Positions 1 to 10,454 of a DNA stretch of 64,000 nt are shown here, piece after piece. Under the pieces are notes generated by a model. The model was given only the letters and a program-made list of their open reading frames with translations, did no database searches and was not told the DNA's origin. Each line of letters starts with the position of its first letter. Position 1 is the stretch's first letter. The translations under genes and the position numbers were made by a program. Origin of the DNA: Antedon mediterranea (Eukaryota; Echinodermata; Crinoidea; Comatulida; Antedonidae); assembly GCF_964355755.1 (NCBI RefSeq), contig NC_092679.1, forward strand, positions 15,612,932 through 15,676,931. The letters run 5' to 3'.

Positions 1-3000
1 ACATTAATTGCATTTATTTTAATAGCCTCCTATATTTGGAATGTATTTTGCAAAAATTATAGCACCCATGTGTTATTACTGTTCTCCACTTTGATAAAGT
101 AATACTCTAAATATTTTTTTTTTTTTTTACTTCTTGTACAGTATTACAAAAAGTCCAACAAAAATGTTAGTATTATTATAATGAAAGTGGTTACAGTATA
201 CACACAGTAATGTACAGTGTACAGTATACTTCTACCTGTATACATTACTAATACTATATTCATTATGGGTAATTTTTATCTGAAATCAATTAATTATACA
301 GTATACCTCGCCAGTATTTAACTGACCAATTAAATTGATTCCTGCCTTTAATGTGCAGTGAGTGACAAGTCAGTCTAATGCAACTCTATCATACTGTACT
401 GTTTAATGTTTCTGTTTATAATGAATATAATTTAAATGAATCAAATGGGAACACTTCCTGTTACTGCAGTTATTACGCTAATTGATGTTTCTTCAGTAAC
501 GATACCAAAACGGTAACTCAGTAACTGAACACTGTACTATCCTAAGTACCATATTTGATGTAACAATTAATATTAATGGCTCAATGAAACAATAATATTA
601 AGACTGAAACTAATTGATCGTACTGCATTATTTAAAATAAACAAGGAAGAAAACGATTAATTGAAGAATAAACAATAATAAATTACACAATCAAGATTGC
701 CTAATGAAGAAATTTGAGAATTCAACAGGAAAAATAGGGATTGGGTTAGGAAGGAAACTAAACGCAGAGTTGGCATATTTCCATTTCAATTTGTATGTGT
801 CAGAAATTGTTACTGTTCTAAGTAAGGACATGACAGTGTTGCAGGAAGAGATACAAGCTGTAGGCCAACATGTCTTGTATCTTTAGGCATTACTAATCTA
901 CACAAAGGCTGGGTATGCGTACCCTGGGGACAGAACTTAAAGGTTATCAAATTTAGGCCGATAGTTACTGTATGGTATCAATCTGTACTACTGTACAAGT
1001 GTACAGTAGTCAACCTAATACAACACAGATAGAAATGTCAAATGCACAGTAAAAACTAGTGTTTAGATACAAATATGTTTTGTAATTGCTGCCTTCTTAG
1101 CATACTGAAAAGGTATTTGCTTTTACCCTCCAACTACAGTACCTCAATCCTTTGTTTGGTATGGCATGCACCCTTACATTTCTGAGATACAGTATTGATA
1201 CTCGTGCTTCCTGCACTTTTCTTTGCAAGCTTGTTTTAGAACATTGCTGCAACCATTGTATGGTTCTCAAATCTAATCTACAGTAATCAACAGTTAGTAT
1301 TTAATTCTGTAAAAAACTTTCCCAGAGTCATCAAATTATCATTTTCTTCATATAAGAAGTGTACAACACTTTTCAACATACAGTACACCAGGTACAGAAA
1401 TCTAGAGTCCAGAAATGCTAATGAAGACCCTAAAAAATGTCAGTAAAAAAAAATTTACACAAACAAGTGGTACTGTAACAGTTGAAATCCAATCTCTGTA
1501 ACAGTACATTATCACAAACAACATGAAATATTCATGTTCTTTAAGTATTAAAGGTAATGATATTCACATAATAAATAATCCAATATGGCTAACATTTTCA
1601 GCCATATTGACTGTACATTAATTTGTCTGCTATGCAAAATTATGTATAGTGTGAACTGAGAAAGATATGCTGCAGTGTACTATAATGTATTACTATATTT
1701 CATTAAAAACATATTTTGATTAACGGAAAACGAACACCAATATTGTCAATTACTGATACAAAAAATTTTTTCATATTCACAATTCTACTGTACTGTAGAC
1801 CTTTTTTTTTTAAATTTTGTTTAAAGAAAATCAATTAGTTAGAATTAAAATTTAACAATTACTTTACTGTACTGTACATTTGTTTTTATAGTAATAGTAC
1901 TGTATACTGTAGGGACAGTACCCTGTGCTTTAGTGTACTTTTGCTAAGTAATGTACTGTAGTATACAATTGGACATGATCAGAATTGTTACCGACTTGGC
2001 TCTGTAATATTTATTGTATTTATCACTCACTACTGGATTAATATACAATATCAAGTGATTCACAACCACTCACTTGAATGCAGGGATGGAATGAATGATA
2101 AGGTCAGTCCCGTCTCTTTTAAATCAGGCTTAATACAAGTGCCTTTCTTCCACCAAGAAAATATTCTTTTTGCCTTGGAACTACTGTATGTAAATAACTA
2201 AAAATAAAATACAGGTAACTAGAATCTTTCAGTTAACCTGTTGTATACTACTGTACAGTAAGTACAGAACTTCAAAATCTTATCTTCCACATTACAGGTA
2301 CACTGTAAAGTACTGTACTGTACAGTATGATGTAAAGTACTGCATGATGTACAGTACAGTACAGTATCTTCGCTAAAGTACGCCCTTGCATTTACTGTGA
2401 CATGTAGCAGTACAGTACAGTACTACTCTAATTATAACTAAGCATGTTTTAATTTAGGCAAAAATGAATTTCATGATAACAACGTGACATGAACGAGTGG
2501 AATTAATGTTGGTTAAGGCTTCAATAAGCTAAACAAAAGACTGACAAAAAGCATGTCTTAAAAAAACCTAAGGCCAAATAAAACAAATTGATGTCAACAT
2601 TTGAAAACTAACCAGATTATTCATATTTGAAAAGGTTAAATCTGTTACTTGAAATATGCACAAACAGCATACATTAAAAGTAACACTAACAGTAATTGTA
2701 TAAAAATTTGAATAAAATAAAAAACATTTCAGCTGCTACCCAATTTGACCGACGGTTATATAACTAAATTCATACTGTACAGTATAATAATTGACTCAAC
2801 ATCATCAATATACAAGTACCACCATTACATACATAGAGTAGAGGGATTGTTTTAGGATGGCTGCCAAACTGCACTGCGACTAGGCCTACTGTGCAGTATG
2901 CTATATAAAAAGCACTGACATCACTGAACCTCATCATTTGGCCGCAATCGCATTAAAGTTTTGGGGTTTTTTTTTTTTTTTAATTACAGTAAGACTAAAT

Positions 3001-3186
3001 GGGCTATAATAAACCATAGACCAGCACTGTACTATAGTTACTGTAGGAAGATTCAAAGCTTGCGTACATCAATCTGCTTACAGATGTTACCCTTTTTCAC
3101 TCTGTCCTAATTGAATTAATTTTTCAGTAAATACAAATGTAAAATACAAATTTGCCAAGTATACAGTTTTTTTTTTATACACTCAC
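1..3186. other. Intronic or non-coding left flank, no exon found
   Basis: No coding exon could be supported here. The stretch follows the donor of the B56-epsilon-like first exon on the minus strand, so it is probably that gene's first intron, with the remaining exons beyond the left edge. It is AT-rich and unusually full of the palindromic word TACTGTAC/GTACAGTA, densest around 1860-1960 and 2240-2425. The 60-residue open frame at 704-886 has no recognisable domain and no splice context, and I regard it as chance. Confidence 0.5.
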
Positions 3187-3349
3187 CTTTGAGAAGGGGC
3201 AGAGGGGTCAATTCCACATTGTTTTTTGTCCTGTATTTTGAAGATCCTTGAGACTTTTTCTGTTTCCCTTTGCGCATTGACTTTTTAGTGAAAGGATCTA
3301 TCTTGTCAGAAGCTGGTAGAGTCGTCGTTGCTACTGGAAGCTGACTCAT
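3187..3349 (-). CDS. PPP2R5E: PP2A B56-epsilon-like regulatory subunit, first coding exon (partial gene)
   Basis: This exon encodes the N-terminus of a B56 (B-prime) regulatory subunit, which targets the protein phosphatase 2A catalytic core to substrates. It starts at the ATG complementary to 3347-3349 and ends at a clean donor (AAAG/gtgagt). The 54 residues include a basic stretch (KKSMRKGKQKKSQGSSKYR) followed by ELTPLPLLK. That order and wording is characteristic of the epsilon paralogue, in which the same position leads straight into the HEAT-like repeat core. The remaining exons should lie at lower coordinates and are not in this window. The epsilon assignment rests only on this N-terminal segment. 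Gamma, delta or a single ancestral B56 gene would be the alternatives. Confidence 0.8.
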
Positions 3350-3948
3350 TTTTCTTCAAAAAACAAAGTTTCGTTAAATTTTCACTAATTAAAAAAAAGC
3401 ACTTATATTAAAACATGATTATTGAATTTTTATTAAAAATATCAAGAAACATTCATGGAATCTAGGCCTACTACACAACAATACACCGAGTACGGTTAGA
3501 TCCAGTTTTTGCGGAAAAAATGTACAGTACAAACATTACTGCCGACAGGAATCAATGGGTTTGTCGCCTAATTACCTTACTCCATCGTTATGCCAAGCAT
3601 TGATTATTGCTACAGGTTCAAACAAAATGACATGCAAGGTTGCCTGTGTATCAGCCTATATATAGCCGGCCCTAACGAAAATATTACTTGCAGTTACCAT
3701 GTTGTTTTATCGCAAAATTAACATTACTATCACCCTCATTTCCAGGGATTGCCTTGCCTGAGGTATGCATTCACTTAAATTTAGCATACTGTAGGCCTAG
3801 AGAGTCTCAACAAGTCATTCTTGCTCTCCAGAGCACAAACTCACTCTGCTCTGACTGAACAGAATATACTTTAATATTAGGCCTAGCCTAGGCCTACCTA
3901 CTGTATGTAGATAGCCTATTTAGTTAGTAGATGATAAATAAGGGCGCG

Positions 3949-4701
3949 TTTATACAACACGCTATTACACGCATATTCTACACGCCTACGAAAAGTGTGT
4001 TGTATAACAACAAAGAGATTCCGTGTAATGAGATTTTAATTGCAAAAAAGGCTACTTGGCTGAATCCTAAAATTTGGTGGATTCCCGGTCGCCGTTACCG
4101 TGTTGGAAGTGTCCTCAGGGTATATTTTGACCTCTCGTTAAAACAGGTCGTAATATCAATCATGTCATGCGACATTGCTAACAAGATTGGGCCCATTTAT
4201 TGCTGCTTCGCTGCCAGCAATCATCCTCCTACCACGTCTTACGCCTAGCCTAGTGGGGCCAACTCGTAGTGGTAGTAGGCCTCTATCGTTTCCCACTCCA
4301 AACAGAATAAAAAAAATAACATCGCAAAAATGGCATCTTCTTCCATAGTGTATAGATGAAACAAAGAAACCCTTAAAATAACTTTTATTAATTTAAATGA
4401 ACCGAGAACAAAATAAACAACAATGCAAACGTGAACGAATACAATATAATGAAAATGGTAAAAACCGCGCGAATACATCAGACAGCGAGGAGGCAACGAT
4501 GATTGTTGACAACTCAGCCAATTCAAGCGCGATCAACGATTTGACCTTTTATCCTAGCATGCTCTGCGTGTTGATGAAACTTCCGGTATAACACGGTATC
4601 GTGATTTCTAGTATAACAGCAAACGTTAAGGTGGGTTGACCTCGGTCCGAACAACACGCTAAAAATTAAAGCCGTGTTCAAATTTAGGGTGTTGTATAAA
4701 C
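3949..4701. mobile_element. Putative non-autonomous DNA element with inverted ends
   Basis: The left end reads GTTTATACAACACGCTA and the right end is its approximate reverse complement (GGGTGTTGTATAAACC near 4690-4703). The ends are about 750 bp apart, and the interior has no transposase coding. It is probably a MITE-like element, but no target-site duplication could be fixed with confidence. It lies immediately upstream of the B56-epsilon-like first exon. Confidence 0.45.
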
Positions 4702-5634
4702 CAATAGGCCTGAAAACCACAATTTGTTAAATTTTATATAGGACCTAGGCTAGGCCTAGGCCCTAGCCTAGGGCTAGTATTATTCTAGTATTAATATTCA
4801 TTTTCTTACTATTAATTTTGTATACAGCTTTCCTGAGTAAATTTAATTAACGATAAATTCCAAGATCATGAGCATCTACTTCGGATGCAATATTAATCCT
4901 AGCTTGTTCCCTGGAAGTGAATTGTGGCTGGCCCGAGAGGCTACGCTGGGGACCTTTTCAGTCAGCGACTGCTTCTTGATCGCTTTGCAATAACTTAGCC
5001 GGCCTCGAAAAATTCCCTTCAGCTCCTCAAAATATATCCGTTTAGTAAACACAGAGTTTCAAATTGTAGGCATTTATATTAGGAATATTCCATATCAAAC
5101 CTTTACACAATTCAGCTCGTAAATAATGCGTTTAGTTCCAAATTTAATCGTTAATCCATTACTTTCTTTTACCGTCAGGGTTTTGCTTGTGTTGCTACCC
5201 TAAGGTGACCCAAAGTAGCATGTGACCTTTTCCTGACGATTTCATTGGATTTTCAAAATGACAACCCGGATATTCTGACCTTCCAAAATAAATGGCGCCC
5301 TCTTCAGTATAGAAAGATTAATTTATAGACTTTTAGTCCAGACGCGCGCGCACAGGCAAGATAATTTTCTTTTTTAAAAAAAATTATTTATATAAAAACT
5401 ATTGCTTTTATTGAATTGTGAGTAATAAAAAAGTTGAATTTGTTTTTAAACATATAAATATAAGAAAAAGAAAGAAAAACACAAAGAATAAATATGTAAA
5501 AATTTAAAAAAAACATATCTGCTATCTTTCCCTAATCAAACACATAATATAAATCAATCAAGACAAAATACAATAAAGCCTCACATCTAGCCTAGTAACA
5601 ATTGTACTTGCAAATCTTCAAAAACTGCAAATCT

Positions 5635-5738
5635 AAAGCTCTATCTACACTTTTTTACCTCCATGATATGTCATATCACTACCATTTAGGCACAACACTT
5701 GTTTTTTCAAACTAGTTTGATAGTGTAAACAGAGCTTT
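5635..5738. mobile_element. MITE family A, copy 1
   Basis: This is a short foldback element. It begins AAAGCTCTATCTACAC and ends with its imperfect complement GTGTAAACAGAGCTTT. The core contains GATATGTCATATCACTACC, which is shared with the copies at 6505, 6988, 7449, 14130 and 16312. It has no coding capacity. Confidence 0.65.
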
Positions 5739-6266
5739 AGCTGGTAGAGCCTTTCTACAGTAATGGTAAATTTGTCGTAAGTAGGATTATGTGAACCAAA
5801 AGAAACACCAACATCAATTGGAAGTTGCCATTATTTATTAGTTCAATTAAAATAATTGTCACATTTCTTTACAATTTATAACTATTACTTTCACAAATAT
5901 AATTTCACTATTTCGTACAATTAAGCTTTTTAAATGTGTGTAGTTATCATGTACAATTGTTATGGTAGAATTTTACAAATTCAGAACAAAAATACAAAAA
6001 CAAGAATGCCTTTTAATAATTATTTTAAGTTAAAAACTGTTAAATATGTAATAATATATTATTACAGAATTATTGTATTTTATGATGGGTAAAAACTTGT
6101 TTTAAATTAAAAGTCTGACAACTCTATAAAGTATGTTCCTATAAGAATGTGATTTCTTTTATAATTGAGGATAAATATATAATTACAACATACAATACTT
6201 TAAAAATAAAGCTTTCATGCACTGGAAGGCAAGACTTTGGTTAAACAACAATAAAATACTTCCTAG

Positions 6267-6272
6267 TTTATT
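6267..6272 (-). terminator. Candidate TOMM20 poly(A) signal
   Basis: An AATAAA hexamer on the minus strand lies about 100 nt beyond the TOMM20 stop codon. It is the nearest plausible signal. Other AT-rich matches exist nearby, so this is tentative. Confidence 0.3.
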
Positions 6273-6371
6273 TAACCAATACAATTCTTTTTCTAGGAAT
6301 TTGTAAAAAGGAAATCAATTCTTTTTTTTGTCAGTTACAAAAAAACCAGTTGTTGATAAAACTGGATTTCA

Positions 6372-9300
6372 TTACTCCAGTTCATCATCTTCAGCCAATG
6401 AGGGTGCTATTGTTGATGAACCTGAAGCTGATGCTGCTGCAGAAGCTGCTGCTAATCTCTGTAGAAAGAAATGAACAGAAATTAGTAATGTATATCTTTG
6501 TTAATCTCTGTCTACACTATCAAACTCGTTTGACAAAAAAAGTGTGATGTGCCCAAATATGGTAGTGATATGCCCAAATATGGTAGCGATATGACATCAT
6601 CATGTTCATATATGGGCTCATCACATTTTTTGTCACATAAAGTTTGATAGAAGACAGAGCTTTAAGACACTAAGAAAAATAGATTTGGTCCTTGTAAGAA
6701 CCAACAACCACCAATTAAGAAACTTGGTACCATGCCATTAAACCAGTAATTTGAATTTATTAAGGTTGAAATACCTGACTAGTTCCTGGAAGTTTCTGTA
6801 TCAGCATCTGGAATACTTGAGGTGGAAGTGTTTGTTGTAGAACTTGTAAAAGTTGCTGTGGCTGTCCACATACTGCAACAGCATTACTCAAATGGTCTAC
6901 ACCATTATCAAAATCGCCTGCAAAAAAATTAAAAACAAGATAAACCTTATTGTTATGCTTGCTTACACTTACAGCTGAGTGTATATTAAGCTCTGTTTAC
7001 ACTATCTAACTAGTTTGAAAAAAAAATTTGATGTGCCCAAATATGGTAGTGATATGACATCATCATGTCCATCTATGGCCACATCACATTTTTTTTCACA
7101 TAAAGTTTGACATTGCAAGTCTACAGAGCTTTACACAGGATTCTCTGTGCTGCATCTCCACACATGGCATTATTTGCATCATATTACAGACAAATTCTGT
7201 AAGTGTCACACTGTATCACATGTAGCACCTTATGGCCTATGATGACCGGGGTAACATGTGATACATATGTGATACAGTATTACAAAATATGCCTATGATA
7301 CTGGAAAATGATAGATACAGTACTGAGAAGTTGACGCATAACATGAATAAAAAGAACACAGTAAATATTATAAAAAATTATTATAAGGTTAAATGGGTGT
7401 TTTTGTGCTATAATGGTAATCTAAAATAGCAATAGCCCATTAATCTACAAAGCTCTGTCTATAATATCAAACTTTATGTGACAAAAAAATTATGTTCCCT
7501 TATATGGACATGATGATGTTAAGTCATTACTATATTTGGACACTTAATGGATGTAGTGGAGGTGTAGCTTGGTGGTTAATGTGCTTGCCTCCCAATCCCA
7601 AGGTCCTGGGTTCAATCCTGACCTGGTTTCAGGGTTGTAACTCATGACTCTTACAACTCCACTCCCTAAGCCTCAAATGAGACTTAGTTTATAAGCACGA
7701 TAAATTATTAAATAGTTTCTATCCTGTAATTGGCGAGTTACGCTGTTGGATGAGTATGAACAAAAAAAAATCACACTATTTTTGTCAAACTAGTTTGATA
7801 TTGTAGACAGAGCTTTATGAATAAATATATTCATGTGCTGAAAGGTATATTTTAACGAGGCAGAACCGAGTTTTAGATTGATGGTTTCAATGCTCGCCTA
7901 CGGAGGTTCTGGGTTCAAATCATTTCAGATGTCACAATTTTTTCTTCACAACATGTTTAACTTCATCCTAGAGATTGTTTCAAAACTTTTTGTAGAGCAT
8001 CTTGTGTTTCCGTGAATCACAGACCATGCAGCGCAAGAAAACCATATCATCGATTGGGAAAAAATTCTTGACAGACTCTAACCCATTCAAGCGTAGAATC
8101 AGAGAGGCAATCCAAATCAGAAAGAGAGGGACTAACGCAATCAACCGCGACGAAGGGGCTGTATATCTCGATCACGTATACACATCACTGCTACGAAAAA
8201 GTATGACGTCACCTAGAAACAATAACAACAGATTTCCAGGAAGTAGTAGTGGACCGGATCACTTGTGATCAAGCCATCAGCCAAGATGGCGAAAGCTAAA
8301 GAATGTGAGTAATTTCTTTTGGATTTGTCAAGCAAAATGATTTATTTATATGCATCTTGTGTTTGTTTGCCTCTGTTATGGTGACTTTAACCCCTGCCAA
8401 TCCTTGACTGTGCCTGAGAGAAAAATAATAAAGTAGACCGGTAAATCTATATTACCTTGTGCAAGAAGTTCTTCTCCTAACTGTACCTCATCAAGGAAAA
8501 ACTTCTGGACTGCCTCAGGATTTTGCAAGTCTGGTAACTAGAAATAAATAAGAAAATGCAGTGAATAAAATGAAGCGGAGTTGCGCAATTGATGTTTCAT
8601 GGATATTTGTAGGGAATCATTTGAGAAGCCAACTAATTTAGATTGATGAAATGTTTTATTATATAGGATAGGAATAATGTTGATTGTAATGCAATGAATT
8701 TGTTTTTTGTCATGCCGTTGAAATTATCTAGAAACTTTTTACCGCAATTCAGTTTGTAACTGCAAGAAAAATAGTTTTGACTTTCTTTTTATTTAATGGA
8801 ATATAAAGATAACTTGATATATTTGACTCAGCATCAACTAGGCCTACTACTAAGTTCAATCACTGTATAAAATAATTTGTAACTTCACTGTTGTGAATTA
8901 TCATCCTATTGAATGCTTTTTATAAAACAAAAGCAAACTTGTTTAATTTAACAATTTTCTTTAAAAAAATGATACAAAGTTTGATTTAACTTTAACTTCC
9001 GAAAAACTTACCTCACTTTGCTGACTGGCCTTTGAAGTGGGCTTGGTTTTTGCTTTCTGAGCTCTTTCTATGTAAAGAGAAAATTATTAAACTTGTTTTT
9101 ATAAATAACAACGCTAGCATTGAGAATTACTAGCCTACCTTGGTTACTGCTACTTACTAGGCCTAGTACACTATAGTCTTTCCTAACTAGCTAGCTAGAG
9201 AGGTAGGTAATTAACTAACTAATAAAAGTAAAACCTTTCTTTTTTTTTATTATTATTTTACAAATATAAATACGCATAACTTAAGAAAATCATTGTGTAA

Positions 9301-9624
9301 TTGGAATTTTTTAAATTGAATCTTTTTGCAAATAAAACATAACTAGGCTAGTCTAGCCTAACGGAAATAGGCCTACAGTAGGCTAGTAGGCTAGGCCTAA
9401 CTCAATTAATTTCTTCAAGCTGACACCACCATCACCGCCTCCTGCACTGCATCATCATCACCAGGCAGCACCCACAATCTTTCGTTTGGCTCACACTTAC
9501 TTTCTTTCAACTTTTGGCGAAAATCTGGGGCACTTCGCCTTTTCCTATCGAAATAAACACAGTATCCCAGAAATATAGAACCTGCTATTCCAGCTATAAG
9601 GCCTACAGCAGCTTTAGAATTCAT
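6372..9624 (-). CDS. TOMM20: TOMM20, mitochondrial import receptor subunit
   Basis: Tom20 is an outer-membrane receptor of the TOM complex that recognises the presequences of imported mitochondrial proteins. The five coding exons, in transcript order, are 9501-9624, 9012-9067, 8456-8537, 6775-6917 and 6372-6458. All junctions are GT/AG and keep frame, giving 163 residues. The N-terminus has a single membrane anchor (AAVGLIAGIAGSIFLGYCVYF) followed by DRKRRS. The cytosolic domain carries PEAVQKFF, LGEELLAQG and the TPR-like VCGQPQQLLQVLQQTLPPQ, and the acidic tail ends SLAEDDELE. Vertebrate TOMM20 is about 145 residues; the extra length is a lysine-rich linker (exon 2) and an alanine/serine-rich stretch before the tail. 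An in-frame ATG three codons upstream (9631-9633) could also be the start; I chose the one that gives MNSKAAV because it fits the family. Introns 3 and 4 are full of MITE and SINE insertions. Confidence 0.95.
6505..6663. mobile_element. MITE family A, copy 2 (TOMM20 intron 4)
   Basis: The ends are CTCTGTCTACACTATCAAAC and the complement GTTTGATAGAAGACAGAG. The interior carries an extra direct repeat of GATATGCCCAAATATGGTAG, so it is longer than the other copies. It lies between TOMM20 exons 4 and 5. Confidence 0.7.
6988..7132. mobile_element. MITE family A, copy 3 (TOMM20 intron 3)
   Basis: The left end is AAGCTCTGTTTACACTATC. The right end is AAGTTTGACATTGCAAGTC followed by TACAGAGCTT. The core GTGCCCAAATATGGTAGTGA is shared with copy 2. 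It is palindromic over most of its length. Confidence 0.7.
7190..7320. repeat. Dispersed repeat around ATCACATGT, copy 1
   Basis: The segment contains a palindrome-rich core (ACATGTGATACATATGTGAT) followed by CAGTATTACAAAATATGCCT and ATGATACTGG. Related segments occur at about 43137-43275 and about 59580-59645. It is probably another short inverted-repeat element, with ends not well defined. Confidence 0.4.
7449..7816. mobile_element. MITE family A, copy 4, split by a SINE insertion
   Basis: The left half (7449 to about 7550) starts AAAGCTCTGTCTATAATATC. The right half (about 7778-7816) reads TTTGTCAAACTAGTTTGATA and ends ACAGAGCTTT. The two halves are separated by a tRNA-derived SINE, so the SINE inserted after the MITE. 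Confidence 0.65.
7552..7775 (+). mobile_element. tRNA-derived SINE, nested in MITE copy 4
   Basis: The head resembles a tRNA. An A-box-like GTAGCTTGGTGGTTAATG is followed about 35 nt later by a B-box-like GGGTTCAATCCTGACC. A body containing GTTGTAACTCATGACTCTTA follows, ending in an A-rich run. It does not fold into a canonical tRNA, so it is a retroposon rather than a tRNA gene. Confidence 0.6.
7840..7965 (+). mobile_element. SINE-like fragment with tRNA B box
   Basis: The segment holds GAGGTTCTGGGTTCAAATC, a B-box-like match, preceded by a degraded tRNA-like head (TTAGATTGATGGTTTCAATG). It lies in TOMM20 intron 3, next to the retroelement fragment at 7975-8268. Confidence 0.45.
7975..8268 (+). 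pseudogene. Broken retroelement end, GIY-YIG/Penelope-like C-terminus
   Basis: Two reading frames together resemble the C-terminal region of Penelope-like and related retroelement proteins. One frame gives DHAAQENHIIDWEKILDRL (about 8022-8078) and then stops. From about 8089 another frame continues as PFKRRIREAIQIRKRG, followed by NAINRDEGAVYLDHVYTSLL. The pattern H-x-IDW, then KEA-IR, then NRDEG is what I recognise. A frameshift near 8080 separates the parts, so the copy is dead. It lies in TOMM20 intron 3 on the opposite strand. The family name is inferred from motif memory, and LTR or DIRS elements with similar tails are possible. Confidence 0.5.
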
Positions 9625-9799
9625 TATTAACATTTTTATTTTTCTTAGGCCCAACACATGGGCAGTCTTCCGAAAAGTTTTACAGGTACTAACTAAATTT
9701 CGCCTAAAACATTTTTGTATAAGAGAAACAGTACTACGTAACCATGGTGGACCGCAAAATATACGTGTTTTAGTTGGTGCGTTGTTTAATAAGCACATG

Positions 9800-10454
9800 C
9801 TTTATTATGCTAATTTAAAGGTCAAAGTTGGTTATACTTAGCAACATCCCAAACTCATTATAAACAGGCAATGGATAGATCAGATTCAGGTGTTGTTTTT
9901 GCCTAAAATAAAATCAAAATTCCTGTGATACGTATGTAAATATATTCCACTTGTCGAAAATACAAAATGTAAGAATTTTTAGTCGAATTCGAATATCAAG
10001 TGATGAGCTAGGATAGTAGTAGCTAGGCCAGGTAGTTTTTAGTTAGAAAAAGGCCACCACCACCAGACCAGTTCTTATAGTACTGTAGCTAGAAGATAGA
10101 TAGTCTTGTAGGCCAGGCTATGCATAATTTTTTTTAAGACAGGGCTTTGTCTTTTTAGTAGCCTACTTGAAGAGGTTAACGGCATGTGCATGTAATTTAT
10201 GGTTATTAAACTTCTTATTATAAACTAAATCTTGACAGGCCTACCGCAATTAATGACATAATCAAAATTCAAGATATAAATGTTCCTTTTTTTACACTAT
10301 ACCATGACTATACGTACAACATCGACCACCATGCTGATACAAAAATAATAAAATGCACGTTAAACCAAGAAGTTAGGTTTCTTTTTACTAACAAAATACT
10401 CAAATGAATAATGTGATCATTGATTTTTATTCAGTAAATTATTAGAGGGCATCA
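9800..10454. promoter_or_regulatory. Shared upstream region of the divergent TOMM20 and SPRY-TIR genes
   Basis: The two genes point away from each other, with about 830 bp between start codons. The interval should hold both promoters and 5' UTRs. I see no TATA box that I would defend and no clear CpG island. An in-frame TAG lies four codons upstream of the SPRY-TIR ATG, which supports that start. Confidence 0.4.

Larger units (their letters stand above)
3350..6371. other. Intergenic region between B56-epsilon and TOMM20 3' ends, with repeats
   Basis: No gene was recognised. The part nearest 3350 is presumably the 5' UTR or promoter of the B56-epsilon-like gene. Inside are a putative inverted-repeat element (about 3949-4701) and a short MITE (5635-5738). 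The short open frames at 3931-4591 fall within the inverted-repeat element and show no known domain. The AT-rich tail at 5350-6300 probably includes the TOMM20 3' UTR. Confidence 0.5.

Noticed and set aside
3931-4591. Overlapping open frames on both strands upstream of B56-epsilon
   Set aside because: They fall within an inverted-repeat element, lack known domains, and overlap each other in opposite directions.
7552-7625. tRNA gene
   Set aside because: A and B boxes are present, but the acceptor stem and anticodon arm do not pair, and a SINE body follows.
8286-8312. Short ATGGCGAAAGCTAAAGAAT followed by gtgagt, looking like a first exon
   Set aside because: No matching downstream exon was found on the plus strand. 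It sits inside TOMM20 intron 3 next to retroelement debris.
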